Shown: one piece after another, positions 48,326 through 56,128 of the stretch | Layout of the letters: each line of letters starts with the position of its first letter | Position numbering within the stretch: position 1 is the stretch's first letter | The notes under the pieces: model-generated | Database searches by the model: none | What the model saw: the letters and a program-made list of their open reading frames with translations, nothing else | Told to the model about the DNA's origin: nothing | From: Blastopirellula marina DSM 3645 | GTDB taxonomy: Bacteria > Planctomycetota > Planctomycetia > Pirellulales > Pirellulaceae | DNA: 64,000 nucleotides | Reading direction: 5' to 3' | Assembly: GCF_000153105.1 (NCBI RefSeq) | Contig: NZ_CH672376.1 | Location: forward strand, 2,827,200-2,891,199 | Made by a program: the position numbers and the translations under genes

Positions 48326-48649
48326 CTAGACCGGCGTCGATCGCCCTGCCCGCGCATAGGCCCCCAGCAACTTCAGCACATGTCTCCCCGCTTGCTGTTT
48401 GTCTCCCCCGGCTGCGGCGTTGCAGACCGAGCCGGCGATTTCGGCGATCTCCGGATATCCGTAGACTTCGCTGCAGCGATAGATAAAGTGACTCAAGCGG
48501 CCCGCTTCGGACCAGTTTTTTTCTTTGACGGCGGCGACCAGGTCGTCGATGTGAGGCGTCAGACCGTCCAAAAATTTTTGGACGCGGACATTATTAAACG
48601 CAATCCGGAGCGACATGCCCGAGATATCGGGCAAATGGGTATCGGCCAA
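48326..48649 (-). CDS. Orphan HPt-like small protein
   Basis: A 107-residue all-helical protein. TTG start at 48649 is supported by AGGAG nine bases upstream; a later ATG at 48616 is the alternative. RLSHFIYRCSEVYGYPEIAEIAGSV resembles the HPt phosphotransfer motif (HxLKGxSxxxG...), with His54 as the candidate phospho-histidine; the following Leu-Lys-Gly is not conserved. No kinase adjacent. Confidence 0.6.
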   Translation of the reverse strand: MADTHLPDISGMSLRIAFNNVRVQKFLDGLTPHIDDLVAAVKEKNWSEAGRLSHFIYRCSEVYGYPEIAEIAGSVCNAAAGGDKQQAGRHVLKLLGAYARAGRSTPV

Positions 48650-48692
48650 GGTAAACGGCTCCTGTTAGGATTTTGGGCGAGAACGTAATCGC

Positions 48693-49028
48693 TTACGCCG
48701 CCTTGGCGAGACGAATGAGGTCGCGCGATTGCTCGACGGTCGGTTTCAAAAGTTCGGAGACGAGCATCAGCGACAATGCGGCTTCAAACAGTCGCTCGCG
48801 ATGACGAATTACCAGGTGGCGCTCGGCGCCCCGGATTTTGTCGAGCTCGAGATGGATGGCCTGTGCGGCGCGAGCGCGAACAAATCCACGAAATTCGGCG
48901 TCTGACATGTCACGGCATTCGTCATCCAGACGGCGCCGGACCAAGGGAATCGCCGAGGTGGCGATTTTGGCCGACAATTCAGCAACCATGCGACGTCGTG
49001 TTCTTCCCCAAGGGTTCAACCAATCCAT
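48693..49028 (-). CDS. Hypothetical Arg-rich protein
   Basis: A 111-residue basic, helical protein (LNPWGRTRRRMVAELSAK, RRRLDDECRDMSDAEFRGFVRARA). AGGAGGGG lies seven bases before the ATG, so the start is well supported. No family recognised. It immediately precedes the HPt-like gene (43-base gap) and is probably co-transcribed. It is the last chromosomal gene before the tRNA. Confidence 0.7.
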   Translation of the reverse strand: MDWLNPWGRTRRRMVAELSAKIATSAIPLVRRRLDDECRDMSDAEFRGFVRARAAQAIHLELDKIRGAERHLVIRHRERLFEAALSLMLVSELLKPTVEQSRDLIRLAKAA

Positions 49029-49336
49029 GGCGTTCCCCTCCTTTGTTTAGGCAGTTTGAAGGATAAGTGCGTCGCTCACGGCTTGGCGCCGGTTTAACGC
49101 ATCTCTAATTTCGAACTTTATCACGCGGCGCGATCAAACTTCTCGCCGCTTGTCCTGTTAGTCCGCACAGCGAAACGGCGCCGCTGGTAACTTTCGTAAC
49201 ATTTAGATCAAGCTGAACGATCATGACGCCGATATTGAAACTTATCGCGAACGAATCAATCGTTACGATCGGAACTGCTACCGCCACTTGACCAGCGAAA
49301 GCAGTTTCCCTAAGTTTGCGTGAATACAAATGACAC
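49029..49336. other. Intergenic before tRNA-Cys
   Basis: About 300 bases with no convincing gene. A chance minus-strand frame of 81 codons was rejected. It should hold the tRNA promoter, but no clear boxes were picked out. Confidence 0.4.
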
Positions 49337-49408
49337 GGCGCCGTAGCCAAGTGGCTAAGGCAGTGGATTGCAAATCCACCATCCCCGGTTCGAATCCGGG
49401 CGGCGCCT
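49337..49408 (+). tRNA. tRNA-Cys (GCA)
   Basis: Acceptor arms GGCGCCG and CGGCGCC pair perfectly. The D-arm GCCAAGTGGCTAAGGC and the anticodon arm GTGGATTGCAAATCCAC give anticodon GCA. The T-arm CCCGGTTCGAATCCGGG is complete, and CCA is not encoded. The 3' half is the likely integration site of the element to its right. Confidence 0.95.
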
Positions 49409-49416
49409 CTTGATCT

Positions 49417-49449
49417 AACCCCATGCTAGATAATAGTTTGGGGTTTTTT
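49417..49449 (+). terminator. Terminator after tRNA-Cys
   Basis: AACCCC and GGGGTT arms with an inner CTA/TAG pairing, then six T on the plus strand. It lies eight bases past the tRNA and reaches the integrase stop, so it separates the tRNA from the integrated element. Confidence 0.7.
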
Positions 49450-50801
49450 CATGCGCCGGTAGAATTTGCCGAATTTGGCGACTGTTCAGAAAAGTGTTCA
49501 TTCTTGCCATCACTGGCAGCATTTTTCCCATCGTCGGCCGCCCATAACTGATTGGCGATGCTTTCGGCGTTCTGGCCCACGTAGTACGACATGGTGGTCT
49601 GGATCGCTTCGTGACGCATCAACTCTTTGAGAACTGCCGGCATGACCTTCTTGGACCACCGATGCCCAAACGCTCGCCGCATGTCGTGAGCGCTGGCGAA
49701 CTTTGTTTCTTTTCCGTCGTCCTTCACTTTGACGCCTGCCGCTTTCCCGATCGCGGTGATTCTCGCCCCGATCCGGTTTTGGTTCAGCATCACCATTTTG
49801 GCGTCGCGCGTCAGCGGACCGAATACGCGGCCTGTCCGCTGCTCTCGCGGCGTCTCGGCCAGAAATCGGGCAAAGTCCGGAGTGATCGGGAGCAAGCGGT
49901 CCTTGTTCCCCTTTTCGGCCTCGGCGGGGATGACCATGATCGGGAACCGTCGGTCCAGGTCGGCGATAATCCCCTCGGCGCCGTCCCAAAATAGATTCAG
50001 GGATTCGCCCAGTCGCAGACCGGATAGCCAGAGACCGCGCAGGAAATGTTCCCACGAGGCGACTACCGCCGCTTCGATCGCCCGGACCGCCGCCAACTCT
50101 TCGGCCGTCGGCGCCGGCTTGGGCTTGAGTTTCCGCTTTTTCTCGGCCTGCTTCTTGTCAGCGTCCGGATCGACGTAAAGCCCGGTGCGGATCTTGACCA
50201 CCATGCGGTCGAATTCTTCCGCCGTGATCGCCCTGCCCTTCATCATCGACGCCCCTTTGACGCGCTTGGGCATTTTGATTTTGGGGACCGTCGGTATCAG
50301 CCCCATGTCGTGCGCCCAGCGTAGCGCCGCTTTGACGTGCCGCAGTTGGGCGGCGATCGTGGCCTCGGCTGTTCCCTTGGCTCTCAGGGCGGTCTGGAAT
50401 TGACTTAGCCGCTTGGCGTCAACGTCTCGCAGCCGATTGACCGGCGTCGTGTTCTCGAAGACGTTTAGGGCGGTGCTGTATCGCCTGCCGGTAGAATTGG
50501 CCAGAGAGGCGACGTGCTGCGTTTCGAAGCGTTCGCGGAATTCTTCCCACGTAACCTTGGATGGCGCCTTGTAGCGGCCCTCTCGAAGATCCTGTTCCCA
50601 CTTGGCCGCGGCTCGTTCCGCTTCCCGCTTGCTCGTCTCGCCGGTGGACTTGAACTTCTGCTTCCCGGTGATCGGGTCGACGTAGTACGCTTGCCAGAAT
50701 TTGCGGTCGTCCCGCTGGGTTATCAAAACCTTGATATCTTCCACGCGTCGCGCTCCCAAAAAGGAAAAGCGCCGTCCCTGGCGTGGTGGCCGATGCTTCA
50801 T
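49449..50801 (-). CDS. int: Tyrosine recombinase (integrase)
   Basis: A 450-residue integrase. An N-terminal AP2-like/SAM-like arm domain (about 30-170) precedes the catalytic domain. Catalytic residues in order: Arg in LSGLRLGESL (about 262), His-x-x-Arg in HDMRRAFG (about 372), Arg/His in LMRHEAIQTT (about 395) and nucleophile Tyr in TMSYYVG (about 406). A GTG at 50744 with GGGAG nine bases upstream is a better start than the ATG at 50801. It should catalyse site-specific integration at the adjacent tRNA-Cys. Confidence 0.93.
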   Translation of the reverse strand: MKHRPPRQGRRFSFLGARRVEDIKVLITQRDDRKFWQAYYVDPITGKQKFKSTGETSKREAERAAAKWEQDLREGRYKAPSKVTWEEFRERFETQHVASLANSTGRRYSTALNVFENTTPVNRLRDVDAKRLSQFQTALRAKGTAEATIAAQLRHVKAALRWAHDMGLIPTVPKIKMPKRVKGASMMKGRAITAEEFDRMVVKIRTGLYVDPDADKKQAEKKRKLKPKPAPTAEELAAVRAIEAAVVASWEHFLRGLWLSGLRLGESLNLFWDGAEGIIADLDRRFPIMVIPAEAEKGNKDRLLPITPDFARFLAETPREQRTGRVFGPLTRDAKMVMLNQNRIGARITAIGKAAGVKVKDDGKETKFASAHDMRRAFGHRWSKKVMPAVLKELMRHEAIQTTMSYYVGQNAESIANQLWAADDGKNAASDGKNEHFSEQSPNSANSTGA

Positions 50802-50879
50802 TGCTTCGGCATGTGCAATTCTACTGCGTTAAGCGGAATGCGCCATCCGGCAAACCGCTGCGGGTTTTACGATTGACGC

Positions 50880-51200
50880 CTACCCGATTCGCAGCAGGTT
50901 GCTTTCCTGTCTGGTCAAGCGAACGCCGCCTGATAACGCCAGCACTCGGATTGCGTCAGGGTCGATATTGCTCGGTCCCATCTGGCACGCGAAAACAATT
51001 GGCGCGGAGTCGTCGCCGTTCAGAACCGTGGCTATCGCCTCGGCTGTCTCTCGCCTAATGTTCCTAACGATGCAAACAGCGTTACCGTTGTGGAGCGCTA
51101 CGACTTGCCACGATAGGCCGGCTTTCTCGGTCCAGTTCTTACGTCTGGTTTGCCCACGCGGCGTCAGGCAGTCGCTAGGCGGTGCTTGGTTGGCGATCAT
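50880..51200 (-). CDS. Hypothetical element protein
   Basis: A 106-residue soluble protein (SWQVVALHNGNAVCIVRNIRRE, ends LTRQESNLLRIG). No family recognised. Its start overlaps the stop of the next upstream gene by four bases, placing it last in a tight four-gene run (52649 to 50880). Confidence 0.65.
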   Translation of the reverse strand: MIANQAPPSDCLTPRGQTRRKNWTEKAGLSWQVVALHNGNAVCIVRNIRRETAEAIATVLNGDDSAPIVFACQMGPSNIDPDAIRVLALSGGVRLTRQESNLLRIG

Positions 51201-51529
51201 GCTTCACCCCCTTTCACCGTGACCGCTTCCAACTGGGCGTCATGCAGCCCGTTGATGATGTCCATCAGGACGCAAGCCCGTTGCTCGAACCGCTCTATCG
51301 CTTGATCGAGAATCGGCCCGTCCAGGTCGCAGAACCAATCGTCGATAATATCGCCGGCAACGTCAGCGCAGACGTAGAACGTGTGGCCTTTGGTTGCGGG
51401 GATCTCTTGGCCCTGCTCGTCGTCCATCGTCCAGAACGGTTCAAAGTGAAAGCCTAAAACGCCGTCGGTCGCGCTGGTCAATTGGTCGGCCAGAAGTTCC
51501 TGTGGCGTTTTGGTGGTGGTGCCGTTCAT
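51197..51529 (-). CDS. Hypothetical element protein
   Basis: A 110-residue acidic protein (GHTFYVCADVAGDIIDDWFCDLDGP). No family recognised. Four-base overlaps at both ends show tight translational coupling with its neighbours. Confidence 0.65.
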   Translation of the reverse strand: MNGTTTKTPQELLADQLTSATDGVLGFHFEPFWTMDDEQGQEIPATKGHTFYVCADVAGDIIDDWFCDLDGPILDQAIERFEQRACVLMDIINGLHDAQLEAVTVKGGEA

Positions 51530-52029
51530 GCGTCACCCCCTTCCGTCAGTTCGGTCATCGTCCGCGTCAACGTGTCAAACAAGACGACGCGAGCGATTGG
51601 CCGATTGATCCGTTCCAGGCTGTTATAGCCAAGAGCCATGTTTACGGCGCTGTCGTGGTCCAGGCTGCAACGAATACACTTGTCGCCGGCCATGACGAGA
51701 TACACGTCGCCGGGAGCCTGGGGCTGACTATCGACATCGTGCATCGCGTCCAGCAGCACTTGCAGTTGACCGATTCGCTTTTCAAGTTCGGCGATCATCC
51801 CGTCGCCGCCGACAGGCAACCAGACTCCGCCTTCCCGGTTGAAATGAACTTGGATGCCGGCAAAGTGCTTCATGTTGTCCCAGCAGACAACGGCTATTTC
51901 GTCGTTCTCCAGGTCCTCAGCATCGGCCGTTATGCGAACGGTCATCTGACCGCCCACGGCGCGATTCAGGCGATTGAAGAAAGTGCGAATATCCAGGGGC
52001 GGTGGGGTGGTTTTAGCTTGCGTGAGCAT
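51526..52029 (-). CDS. Hypothetical element protein
   Basis: A 167-residue protein with MTVRITADAEDLENDEIAVVCWDNMKHFAG and a short coiled region (DGMIAELEKRIGQLQVLLDAM). No family recognised. It shares one base with the preceding gene and four with the following one; third to be made in the leader-controlled run if counted from 51200, second from the promoter. Confidence 0.65.
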   Translation of the reverse strand: MLTQAKTTPPPLDIRTFFNRLNRAVGGQMTVRITADAEDLENDEIAVVCWDNMKHFAGIQVHFNREGGVWLPVGGDGMIAELEKRIGQLQVLLDAMHDVDSQPQAPGDVYLVMAGDKCIRCSLDHDSAVNMALGYNSLERINRPIARVVLFDTLTRTMTELTEGGDA

Positions 52030-52649
52030 TACGCACCCCCTTTCACCGCTTGGCGGTTCTTGCGTCGGGTCGCCGCTGCCTTCTTGGCTCGAGCCGAATC
52101 ACGCCGCGCTCGGTCCTTTTCCAGCTTTGCGGTCCGCTTTGTTTCCGCTTCGATTTTCTCCAAGACGATCGGGCGTAGGCGGTCGACTTCCGATTGCAGC
52201 GGCATTCCGTTTCGATCGACATCGACGACGAAATAATGCTCTGTTTTCGATCTGAATTTCGTTCCATCATCATCGAGATCGGCCTCGGCTTCTTTCCGGG
52301 TGGCGTAGAAGCTCGAGATCTGAATAGAGGCCCACAACCATTTACTGATTGTGATATCCGCAAAGATGATCGCGGCCGCCGGTGGATCGCATGCCAGCGT
52401 CTCTTGCGAAACGCTACCGTTGCCCAACAGAACGCGCGCATTGTTCGGCAGGTCGAACATCTTGCCGATCTTGTCCGTGTGCGAAAAGTAATGGTAGCGC
52501 CGAAAGAATCGGCCATCACTACAAAGCATTTCGTCGGCGTACCAAAGTTGCTCGATCGGCGGTGACAACTTCGCCGGGGCTGGGTCCGTCTTGGCCTTCT
52601 TAGGGCCGCTCTTCTTCGTCGATCGTTTTGCAAGAGTTGCAGAAGACAT
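52029..52649 (-). CDS. Hypothetical basic element protein, first of run
   Basis: Start at 52649 (MSSATLAKRSTKKSGPKKAK), supported by AGGAAGGGA upstream; the longer frame runs through a terminator-like hairpin and is not used. The 206-residue product has a basic N-terminus, a middle with Tyr-rich YADEMLCSDGRFFRRYHYFSH, and a Lys/Arg/Ala-rich C-terminal helix (KLEKDRARRDSARAKKAAATRR). It may bind nucleic acid. No family recognised. Confidence 0.65.
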   Translation of the reverse strand: MSSATLAKRSTKKSGPKKAKTDPAPAKLSPPIEQLWYADEMLCSDGRFFRRYHYFSHTDKIGKMFDLPNNARVLLGNGSVSQETLACDPPAAAIIFADITISKWLWASIQISSFYATRKEAEADLDDDGTKFRSKTEHYFVVDVDRNGMPLQSEVDRLRPIVLEKIEAETKRTAKLEKDRARRDSARAKKAAATRRKNRQAVKGGA

Positions 52650-52680
52650 AGGAATGTCCCTTCCTCGGGACGCGCGCACG

Positions 52681-52720
52681 AAAAAGGGGAGCCGTGACCC
52701 ATTGGCCATGACTCCCCTTT
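52681..52720 (-). terminator. Terminator-like hairpin in operon leader
   Basis: Minus strand: AAAGGGGAG and CTCCCCTTT arms (52720-52712, 52691-52683) with a partially paired loop, followed by TTTTT. It sits about 30 bases before the ATG at 52649, so it can act as an attenuator of the four-gene run or end a short leader transcript. Confidence 0.65.
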
Positions 52721-52757
52721 GGTTTGTACGTCCCGTAACGGCAAAAGCCCGACTCAC

Positions 52758-52802
52758 CGCTGAGGCCCTGCTTCGAACAGAGCATGCCGCCGTCTCTCAG
52801 CG
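52758..52802 (-). promoter_or_regulatory. Structured leader segment with T-arm-like hairpin
   Basis: Minus strand: a 7-bp outer stem CGCTGAG / CTCAGCG encloses a 5-bp stem CTCTG / CAGGG with a 7-base loop TTCGAAG, the form of a tRNA T-arm. No full tRNA cloverleaf could be drawn. It lies between the palindrome at 52861 and the terminator-like hairpin, within what should be the leader of the four-gene run. Confidence 0.4.
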
Positions 52803-52860
52803 CCCTATGGCACCTCACAGATAAGGTTTGATGGCATACGATGAATCGGGCTATTGCCCT

Positions 52861-52876
52861 GTTTGAACGTTCAAAC
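52861..52876. promoter_or_regulatory. 16-bp perfect palindrome, probable operator
   Basis: GTTTGAACGTTCAAAC is a perfect palindrome in the gap between the four-gene run and the 237-residue gene. The GAAC...GTTC core recalls LexA/SOS-type or phage repressor operators. It lies upstream of the run starting at 52649; no clear -35/-10 pair was identified beside it. Confidence 0.6.
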
Positions 52877-53090
52877 ATTGGTTTTTCCTGAATTTCGAAG
52901 GTGGTTTGATTCGTAAAATTCTCAGGCTTTACGACCAAATCAGGAGCCCGGAATATCGCATCTCACCCCCAGCAGGTCAACCGGGATTCCCTTTTCGCCC
53001 ATGGGGGAATGCATGGAAGTCATCGTAGATGGCGTAGCTATTACTTTTTTGCATCACTGGACCAATTGGTCCCCATCGACCCACAGCCGC

Positions 53091-53804
53091 TCATTCGCTC
53101 CGATTCAACCGGCTGGCAGTCAGGAACTCTTCCATGCAATCTTGCGCATACTTGGCCGCTTCCAGGGCGTTGGTTATATCGCCCGCACCTCCGTATACCT
53201 TTCCGCGATCGATGCGAAGCATCGCTTCTTCGCCGGTCTTTTTGTTATTGTAGGTAATCTGCATCAAATCATCGTCATGCAACTTGATGTTCAGAATTCC
53301 CACCCCGTCAAGGAATAGATTTATGTACGCCAATTTGTCCGAAATGACGTGTTGGCGAACCATAACGCCGTCGCCGTAATACTTTTCATACCCGGTCGGC
53401 ATGGGAATCACGTAGCAATCGCCCAGCCGGTAAACCGCGTCCTTTATGGGGAGGTTGATTCCGTTTTCCTTGTTCACGAATTCGGTAATCTCGCGCAGTT
53501 GAATAATCCGCGCATCGGCTTCGATCTTGGCCTTCTTAAATTGCTCCTCGGTCGTGATCGGCTGCGGTAGAAAGATCGTCACTTTCTTTTCGGTGCGTGG
53601 CGTTGAGGCCTTTACCGGCTCTTCCAGTTCGATCAAATCCACTTCGGCGGGAAACGAGACTTCCGGCGCCCTGGCCGTGGTTGCTTGCGATGGTTCGGGC
53701 GCTGGCTTGCCGACCGGACCAACGAAAAGGACCGTTGCGACTACGGCCACGATGCCCAGCATGACGGCGCCGGCTACTGCGTAGGGGAATAGGCTGTCTT
53801 TCAT
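53091..53804 (-). CDS. Membrane-anchored element protein, unknown
   Basis: A 237-residue protein with one N-terminal transmembrane segment (about 8-28), a Pro/Thr/Ala linker and a globular C-terminal part (ADARIIQLREITEFVNKENGINLP, LDGVGILNIKLHDDDLMQITYNN). No family recognised. Probably a bitopic protein with the domain outside the cytoplasm. Confidence 0.65.
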   Translation of the reverse strand: MKDSLFPYAVAGAVMLGIVAVVATVLFVGPVGKPAPEPSQATTARAPEVSFPAEVDLIELEEPVKASTPRTEKKVTIFLPQPITTEEQFKKAKIEADARIIQLREITEFVNKENGINLPIKDAVYRLGDCYVIPMPTGYEKYYGDGVMVRQHVISDKLAYINLFLDGVGILNIKLHDDDLMQITYNNKKTGEEAMLRIDRGKVYGGAGDITNALEAAKYAQDCMEEFLTASRLNRSE

Positions 53805-53985
53805 GTTTTTTCTCCGCCCCGATTCTCCCTCGTCAGTCCCATAAACGCCAGAACTTGCTTCCCACTTTTGGGCGGGTTATCCTGTCCCTTGCTGGGGCGG
53901 TCGCTCCTACTCAGAGTTTTGACGCGTCGACACAACGCGAAAAGGACCGCCCCGGCTTTTCTGCTGTTCCACTGGAGCAACCGCC

Positions 53986-54267
53986 ATGGACGATCTAGAA
54001 GACTGGATAAACCGCGTAACTGCCGCCGTGAACCATTGGTGGAGTAGCAATCCAGACGTTGACGAGTTGGAAGTCTCTCGCGATCAGGAAAAGCACGGCG
54101 TGTCGGTAAGCGTAAAACTTTCGATTGACGGGCAGATGAAGACGGCAAGGTTTGAGTCTTGGAATATTGGAAATCTGAAAGAGAACTCGCCAGACTTTCT
54201 CGTCGACGTCCGCCTGTCTCGATGCAAGAACTTGATCCTTCAGCGGGATGGCGAGTCAACGCCATGA
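53986..54267 (+). CDS. Small hypothetical element protein
   Basis: A 93-residue protein starting MDDLEDWINRVTAAVNHWWSS, with GGAG nine bases upstream. It is acidic with no family recognised. A longer opposite-strand frame here has the Ser/Arg-rich look of a shadow and was rejected. It overlaps the next gene by ATGA. These two are the only plus-strand genes inside the element. Confidence 0.6.
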   Translation: MDDLEDWINRVTAAVNHWWSSNPDVDELEVSRDQEKHGVSVSVKLSIDGQMKTARFESWNIGNLKENSPDFLVDVRLSRCKNLILQRDGESTP

Positions 54268-54422
54268 TTGCCAAACCGTCGGCGATCGACTTCAACAGCA
54301 CCATGTTCGCCGGTCCGGTTGCGATCGCCGCGGCTGTCGTGTTGCTGGGTGTGTTCTTTGCCTTGGTGATGCTGGTTGCGCAGCTTGAGATTCTGCTGGA
54401 ATTGCGACGACAACGGGGATGA
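54264..54422 (+). CDS. Small single-pass membrane protein
   Basis: A 52-residue protein with one transmembrane helix (FAGPVAIAAAVVLLGVFFAL) ending in a basic tail (LLELRRQRG). It is coupled to the preceding gene through ATGA. It resembles holin-sized or regulatory micro-proteins, but a holin would normally have two or more helices; function unknown. Confidence 0.55.
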   Translation: MIAKPSAIDFNSTMFAGPVAIAAAVVLLGVFFALVMLVAQLEILLELRRQRG

Positions 54423-54429
54423 ATTGAGC

Positions 54430-54957
54430 CTAGTTGGACTTCAAGACTGAACCGCCGGAACTTGAAGCAGCGAGTTTATCTTCAGCCCTTTCATCAAGGT
54501 CCTTGAACCATGCGCTCAAATTGCATGCGATAAGCCAGAGTACGAAAAAAACAAACCCTATGGCTATTAGCGCGACTGAGTAGCAAAACAATACGGTCTC
54601 AAAAGTTCCGATCAGGCCGATTGTAATCTGAGCAACGGATGCAAAAAGTGAAATGCAAATGGTTGAGGTGAGTATTTTGCTCAATCGCTTGAGAGGACCA
54701 TACACAGTCGACTTTGAATTGGACTTTGAAGCATGCTTTTGACTCACGCGATATCGTTCAAGATATTCCGGTCGATCAAAGACTTCATTCTTCATTTGAA
54801 TGACTATGAAAGTGGTAGCGGACAGCAAGAATCCACTAAGCGACAAGAAGCCGGTGAACATGCTCGATCTTATCGCGTCTCTATAGCAATCAATAAACCA
54901 CTGTTGAAACTCAGGTGTCGGCCAGATACTCAATATTAAGCTATGGAGATCGCTCAT
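54430..54957 (-). CDS. Membrane subunit of two-gene AT-rich cassette
   Basis: A 175-residue protein with three transmembrane segments (about 33-55, 96-118, 121-148) and a short charged tail. Its start overlaps the stop of the 318-residue gene by four bases. The DNA is visibly AT-richer than the genes on both sides, with codons such as AAA, AAT and ATA, suggesting separate acquisition. No family recognised. A small membrane protein coupled to a soluble partner in an element is typical of anti-phage cassettes; this is inference. Confidence 0.7.
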   Translation of the reverse strand: MSDLHSLILSIWPTPEFQQWFIDCYRDAIRSSMFTGFLSLSGFLLSATTFIVIQMKNEVFDRPEYLERYRVSQKHASKSNSKSTVYGPLKRLSKILTSTICISLFASVAQITIGLIGTFETVLFCYSVALIAIGFVFFVLWLIACNLSAWFKDLDERAEDKLAASSSGGSVLKSN

Positions 54958-55910
54958 TCTTCTTCGCTTTCGTCTGGAGAGTGTTTTCCGAAAACCTCCT
55001 CATTCGCATCAAGTAAGCCCCTCATAGTCTGAAGCAGTTTTGACGACTTGAAGTCATCCAAATCGAGATTCTGCTCGTCAGCAATGTCGTCAAAGTTAAA
55101 GAAGTGATACACATCTGGATTGTTCACGATATCAATATGTGTTTCCAGGTCGCCAGCATCCCTCCCATGAACAGTCCCAGTCTCAATGCCAGCGGAATTA
55201 ATGACGTTCAAAATACCCTGTACAATTCCACTTTTCCCTGCCTCACCGAGAAAGGTAATCTTATGGCGTTCTGATTTGACGCTTCCACTCAGGGGCGTGA
55301 AAATGTTGTCATCCATCGTTAACTTCATCAGCGGAAATTCGAAGCTTCTGATTTTTTTCATCTGCTGAAGAAGTGTCCTAAACTTTTCCTTGCGTACCAT
55401 AAGAGTCAGATCTAGATTTGGCCGCTTGTAAAGATCCCGGACTTGCTTTCCTTTCTTGCTGGCAACCGTCGCCCCCGATGCCTTAAACGCCTTCTCCTTC
55501 TGGGTAGCTACCAATTCCGAAAACTGCTTTTGAAGAAAGTCACCAAACGCGTTCATGCTCCACGAACCGCGATATTGCAAGTAGAGGCCTCGATTGGACG
55601 ATAGTCGAATGATGATGAAGTTGAAATCTACTCGCTCAGCGTTCGCCGCCGACTTTGTGATCGAAATATTAAGCTTCCCGCCCTCACTGACCAGTTCGCA
55701 TGCCTTCTTATGTGATTTCGTAGTGAGCATTAGCCCAATCGCATGACCATCCTCGATGGCCAAGTAGAGCACTCGTCTTGCCTTGCGGTATTCATGCTCC
55801 TTTGGTTGTTTCGCAAGATGCGACCAAAGATCAGCCAGCGTTACCGGCGTATTCGTTTCTATGGTAAAGCCTACTATCGTTGCCTTCACGTTGTCCCCAT
55901 TCGTCATCAT
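54954..55910 (-). CDS. Soluble subunit of two-gene AT-rich cassette
   Basis: A 318-residue soluble protein, acidic at the end (HSPDESEEE), with a mixed alpha/beta look (ATIVGFTIETNTPVTLADLW, VDFNFIIIRLSSNRGLYLQY, ITFLGEAGKSGIVQGILNVI). No Walker, nuclease, TIR, NYN or protease motif was recognised. Length and partner recall the Kiwa pair (KwaB about 315 residues with a small membrane KwaA), but the gene order is reversed and homology is not shown. It has its own promoter and is first of the pair. Confidence 0.7.
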   Translation of the reverse strand: MMTNGDNVKATIVGFTIETNTPVTLADLWSHLAKQPKEHEYRKARRVLYLAIEDGHAIGLMLTTKSHKKACELVSEGGKLNISITKSAANAERVDFNFIIIRLSSNRGLYLQYRGSWSMNAFGDFLQKQFSELVATQKEKAFKASGATVASKKGKQVRDLYKRPNLDLTLMVRKEKFRTLLQQMKKIRSFEFPLMKLTMDDNIFTPLSGSVKSERHKITFLGEAGKSGIVQGILNVINSAGIETGTVHGRDAGDLETHIDIVNNPDVYHFFNFDDIADEQNLDLDDFKSSKLLQTMRGLLDANEEVFGKHSPDESEEE

Positions 55911-55934
55911 TTGTGGTGAGATCTCGGGAAGGAC

Positions 55935-55963
55935 GTTATATCTAAGGCAACTGCCGCACGCAA
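55935..55963 (-). promoter_or_regulatory. Promoter of the two-gene cassette
   Basis: Minus strand: TTGCGT at 55963-55958, 17-base spacer, TATAAC at 55940-55935. The start point would fall about 18 bases before the ATG at 55910; no clear ribosome-binding site follows. An independent promoter means the cassette can be expressed outside the lytic programme. Confidence 0.55.
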
Positions 55964-56128
55964 CAAATTATCGACTTCAAAACATCCTGCGCTATCTAGC
56001 AATTAAATGTCCAGCCCCCGCCGCGTACGCTCCGCCAGCGCGATCATGCGTCCCAACGTCTCGTCAGCCTGGATCTCGTGCACGCGGCTTTAAGCCCCTT
56101 CTGGCGTTGGCCGGCGATCTTGGACCAA

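Noticed and set aside
47937-48486. Frames with PLSAFRF or KRKAESG repeats on both strands
   Set aside because: They are produced by the GCGGAAA heptamer array, not by genes.
49105-49350. Minus-strand 81-codon frame before tRNA-Cys
   Set aside because: It overlaps the tRNA start and has no ribosome-binding site or family.
52758-52802. tRNA gene on the minus strand
   Set aside because: Only a T-arm-like hairpin is present; no D-arm, anticodon arm or acceptor of proper length could be drawn.
52600-52938. Minus-strand 112-codon frame
   Set aside because: It runs through the palindrome and hairpins and against the better-supported start at 52649.
53801-54304. Minus-strand frame of 167 codons
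   Set aside because: Ser/Arg-rich composition typical of a shadow; the plus-strand pair 53986-54422 has a good ribosome-binding site and ATGA coupling.
54430-55910. Firm assignment to the Kiwa system
   Set aside because: Only size and pairing fit; gene order is reversed and no diagnostic motif was recognised, so it is listed as unknown.
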